From the NCBI GenBank assembly GCA_003427395.1, contig BFEA01000014.1, positions 3,487,218-3,538,430 of the forward strand: a stretch of DNA of 51,213 bases, read 5' to 3'. Source of the DNA: Chara braunii (lineage: Eukaryota; Streptophyta; Charophyceae; Charales; Characeae). Shown piece after piece: positions 49,281 through 51,213 of the stretch. The notes beneath the pieces are model-generated. The model worked only from the letters and a program-made list of their open reading frames with translations, had not been told where the DNA came from and ran no database searches. A program made the translations under genes and the position numbers. Position 1 is the stretch's first letter; the number at the start of each line of letters is the position of its first letter.

Positions 49281-49401
49281 GGCCTGGCCACACATCTCTG
49301 GAAATGTGAAAAAGACAAAAATGTGGCGGGTGCATTCGGCCATGTTCTGGCGGGAAGTTCATTCTCATTTTGCACATTTCGAGAGTGGTGTGGCCATGGC
49401 C
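49281..49401. mobile_element. Second hairpin (foldback) element
   Basis: GGCCTGGCCACACATCTCTG, GAAATGTG at the left and CACATTTCGAGAGTGGTGTG, GCCATGGCC at the right; arms about 42 bp. A solitary half-arm relative lies at 4280-4320. Confidence 0.7.
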
Positions 49402-50300
49402 AAAGACCGGATCTGGGAGCTAGTTTTACCCAGAACCCTACTTGACTAATCCTGTAATTCGCGCCCCCCCCCCCCCACCCCACCAGTTAAAAAACCTAAA
49501 CCCTCTATTCCTCCATAATGATTACCTACTGCTTCTACTTTCTGTTTAAATAAAGCTCCATTTTTTCCCTATCCTACCTCTCTTTTTTTTTTTTTTTTTT
49601 CTTTTTTTTTTCAACAAAAGCCCTTCGAAAACCCACTATCTCCGTGGTGGTGAGAGAACCGCCAGGATTGAGGGTTTTCCCGTTGGGCTGCTCCATCTAT
49701 TGGTGGGGAGCTACACCTGCTGAGAATCGGGCCCATCGTCCCTTAGAACATCGTGTGGCACAGAGAAAAATGTTTGTTTGACAGGGCTGTGAACCTTTGT
49801 ATTCCCTAGCCGGGGCTTTCCTTTTTCTCCCTGGAGCTGCAGCAATCTCCCATCCCATGTCGGAGCACTCCCTTAGGTGATGATATTAGCCCTGTTAAGC
49901 AGCACCCCCTAATTGTATGTGTTGACAGTTTGCAGAACATCTTATAATCACCTCTGTCGGTCTCTTTCTGTTTGGGTTTTCCAAACCCTTTTTCTGTTTT
50001 TATAACTTACTTAGAACACCGTGTGACCACTAGTACCTCCACCAGTGTTGGGAAATTAGGGGAAAGTGGCTGTTTTCCCAAACTCCTGAAAATTCGGAGG
50101 CCGGGCCCGATGACGGCTGCCATTGATAAATCTGATCGGCGGCGGTCGTTTCGTTTCGACCATCCGAAAAGGTCGGAGGCCCACCCGAGGCCCGCTATTT
50201 TCCCACGCGGCAAAGGTACTACCCTAAACCCTCCCTATCCCGTGCGAGCATTGTATGTAGCAGAATGAAGACCATTCCTTTGAACCGTGCAAACAGGCCC
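49402..50300. other. Unassigned; C run, T run and repeat fragments
   Basis: C run 49,464-49,477, T/C run 49,581-49,612. GGGAGCTACACCTGCTGAGAATCGGG (two blocks, 49,706-49,731) resembles 45,943-45,975. CCGATGACGGC...GATCGGCGGC resembles 46,405. The small direct repeat GAATGAAGAC.ATTCCTTTGA occurs at 50,263 and 50,333. Confidence 0.4.
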
Positions 50301-50340
50301 TGTGTATAGTTAGCGTGCATTGTCCACAGCCGAATGAAGA

Positions 50341-50956
50341 CTATTCCTTTGAAGCATGCAGCAGACCCTGTTTATAGTACATTGCTGTATTCCATCTGTC
50401 TCCCGTCTCCACCTTCCCGTTTGGTCTCTGGTCTCTGTGCACACTCTCGCTCCAGTCTCCCCTCTCCGTTAACCCCGGTCTTGGCACCTCCTGTGGGATC
50501 ATCCCTTCATTGACTCCGTTCTCCTGGCCCAGGTGCGTGGTCCCATCCCCTGATGTAGACGTCCTCATGTTCATCTTGTGGTCTGAATCTCCCCAGCATT
50601 ACCCATAAAGTATCGGGTGTCTTCCACCTATTGCCGCCCCTTCGTGTCACCGGCGTTCAGGGGTACAAGATGAGGGGGAGGGAGGGAGGGGACGGGGGGT
50701 TGATGGTATCCCACTGATGTGTTCATCCCGGGAGGAGGACAAAAGAGGGGGGAATTGCAGTGTAAGGGATCGAAAAATGGGAGTAAGGTTTGAGTGTCCA
50801 TTTATTATCTTCCGTCCTCCAGTTCTTCCATTGTAGTTGGGAGTCATGGAGGTCAGCCATAGCCCTTTTAGGGCCCAACCAATCTTCTGTGAAGCGGTTT
50901 ATTAGTTCATTTTCTTTATTACGTTTATGTGATGGTGTGAGGACAGTGAGGGACAT
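50341..50956 (-). other. Possible broken coding stretch, not recognised
   Basis: On the minus strand two frames are protein-like: 50,956-50,723 (FTEDWLGPKRAMADLHDSQL) and 50,574-50,341 (NEGMIPQEVPRPGLTERGDW). Stops separate them. I see no family motif; it could be the start of an ORF1 or gag. Confidence 0.25.
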
Positions 50957-51213
50957 GTCTTCGTTCAGTTTCTAGATTTGTTGCTTGGCCCTGTCCCAAG
51001 CCGCCCTGACTCTCCCAACCAGGTATTGTGATAGGTGTTCCTTTGCCTTGGGTGCGGACCAGGTGGAATCGGGGTCGGGGAAAGGTGGGAATTGTCGGGA
51101 TTGGGGGGGTGGCTGGGGAGAGCGGGTGGGGATTGTGGAAAGTCGGGGGGTTAGAAAGGAGGGGAAGTTGCGGGGGGCGGGGAGTCGGGGAAGAGTCGGA
51201 GGGGAGGTCTGGG
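50957..51213. other. G-rich window end
   Basis: Repeated GGGG tracts with GGTCGGGG-like units (51,070-51,200). No gene. Possible quadruplex-forming composition. Confidence 0.4.

Overview
The window looks like a piece of a large, repeat-rich nuclear genome from the green-plant lineage, probably a streptophyte alga or a basal land plant. Chara-like is my guess, not something the sequence proves. The reasons are: a U6 snRNA-derived sequence with the plant-type 5' part (GGGACATCCG), an LTR retrotransposon primed by initiator Met tRNA (TGGTATCAGAGC), LINE, Ty3, PIF/Harbinger and hAT-type relics, and very many (CT/GA)n, (AC)n and (ATT)n microsatellites. There are no operons, no bacterial ribosome binding sites and no convincing intact host protein gene. 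The window is mainly a stack of mobile elements.

Layout. 1-5.4 kb: microsatellites, a cluster of CACGTG motifs, several poly(A)/poly(T) insertions flanked by direct repeats, a truncated U6 retrocopy, a hairpin element and a 440-bp TIR element. 5,462-13,192: a full-length LINE bounded by a 13-bp target duplication. Its ORF1 (zinc knuckle) is broken and its ORF2 is almost intact (endonuclease with two frameshifts, then a 1283-codon RT ORF). 13,241-13,748: a Harbinger-type MITE with 34-bp TIRs and TTA duplications. 14,230-27,160: a decayed Ty3/gypsy element on the minus strand with 2.0 and 2.4 kb LTRs. Read right to left it is LTR, PBS, gag, protease, RT, RNase H, a PHD-finger-like module, integrase, an acidic accessory ORF, LTR. 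It carries an AT-rich foldback insertion in pol.

27.1-31.3 kb: the interrupted target of the Ty3 element with a LINE-like A tail, a full-length U6 retropseudogene with 10-bp TSDs, self-nested hairpin MITEs, a 40-N gap inside (GA)n and another LINE-like 3' end. 31.3-38.8 kb: mostly non-coding, AT-rich or microsatellite sequence, with a third U6 fragment and a tRNA-derived SINE. 38.8-40.3 kb: a TIR element with TTAAAA duplications, containing a hAT-like element with 8-bp duplications. 40.4-41.6 kb: a PIF/Harbinger transposase relic. 41.7-42.4 kb: a multi-level palindromic satellite. 42.4-45.2 kb: a scattered LINE ORF2 relic interrupted by a SINE and low-complexity sequence. 45.6-45.84 kb: two copies of the Nextera mate-pair junction adapter left in the assembly, so the local join is suspect. 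46-51 kb: SINEs and short retroposons with clear TSDs, hairpin elements and a G-rich end.

The most interesting signals are: (i) a PHD-like zinc finger between RNase H and integrase of the Ty3 element, plus a large acidic accessory ORF after integrase; (ii) two U6 retrocopies that each lie beside a poly(A)-only insertion sharing the same target duplication; (iii) repeated poly(A)-only insertions with TSDs; (iv) self-nesting hairpin MITEs and a palindromic satellite. All readings were made by eye; identities and family names need a database search.
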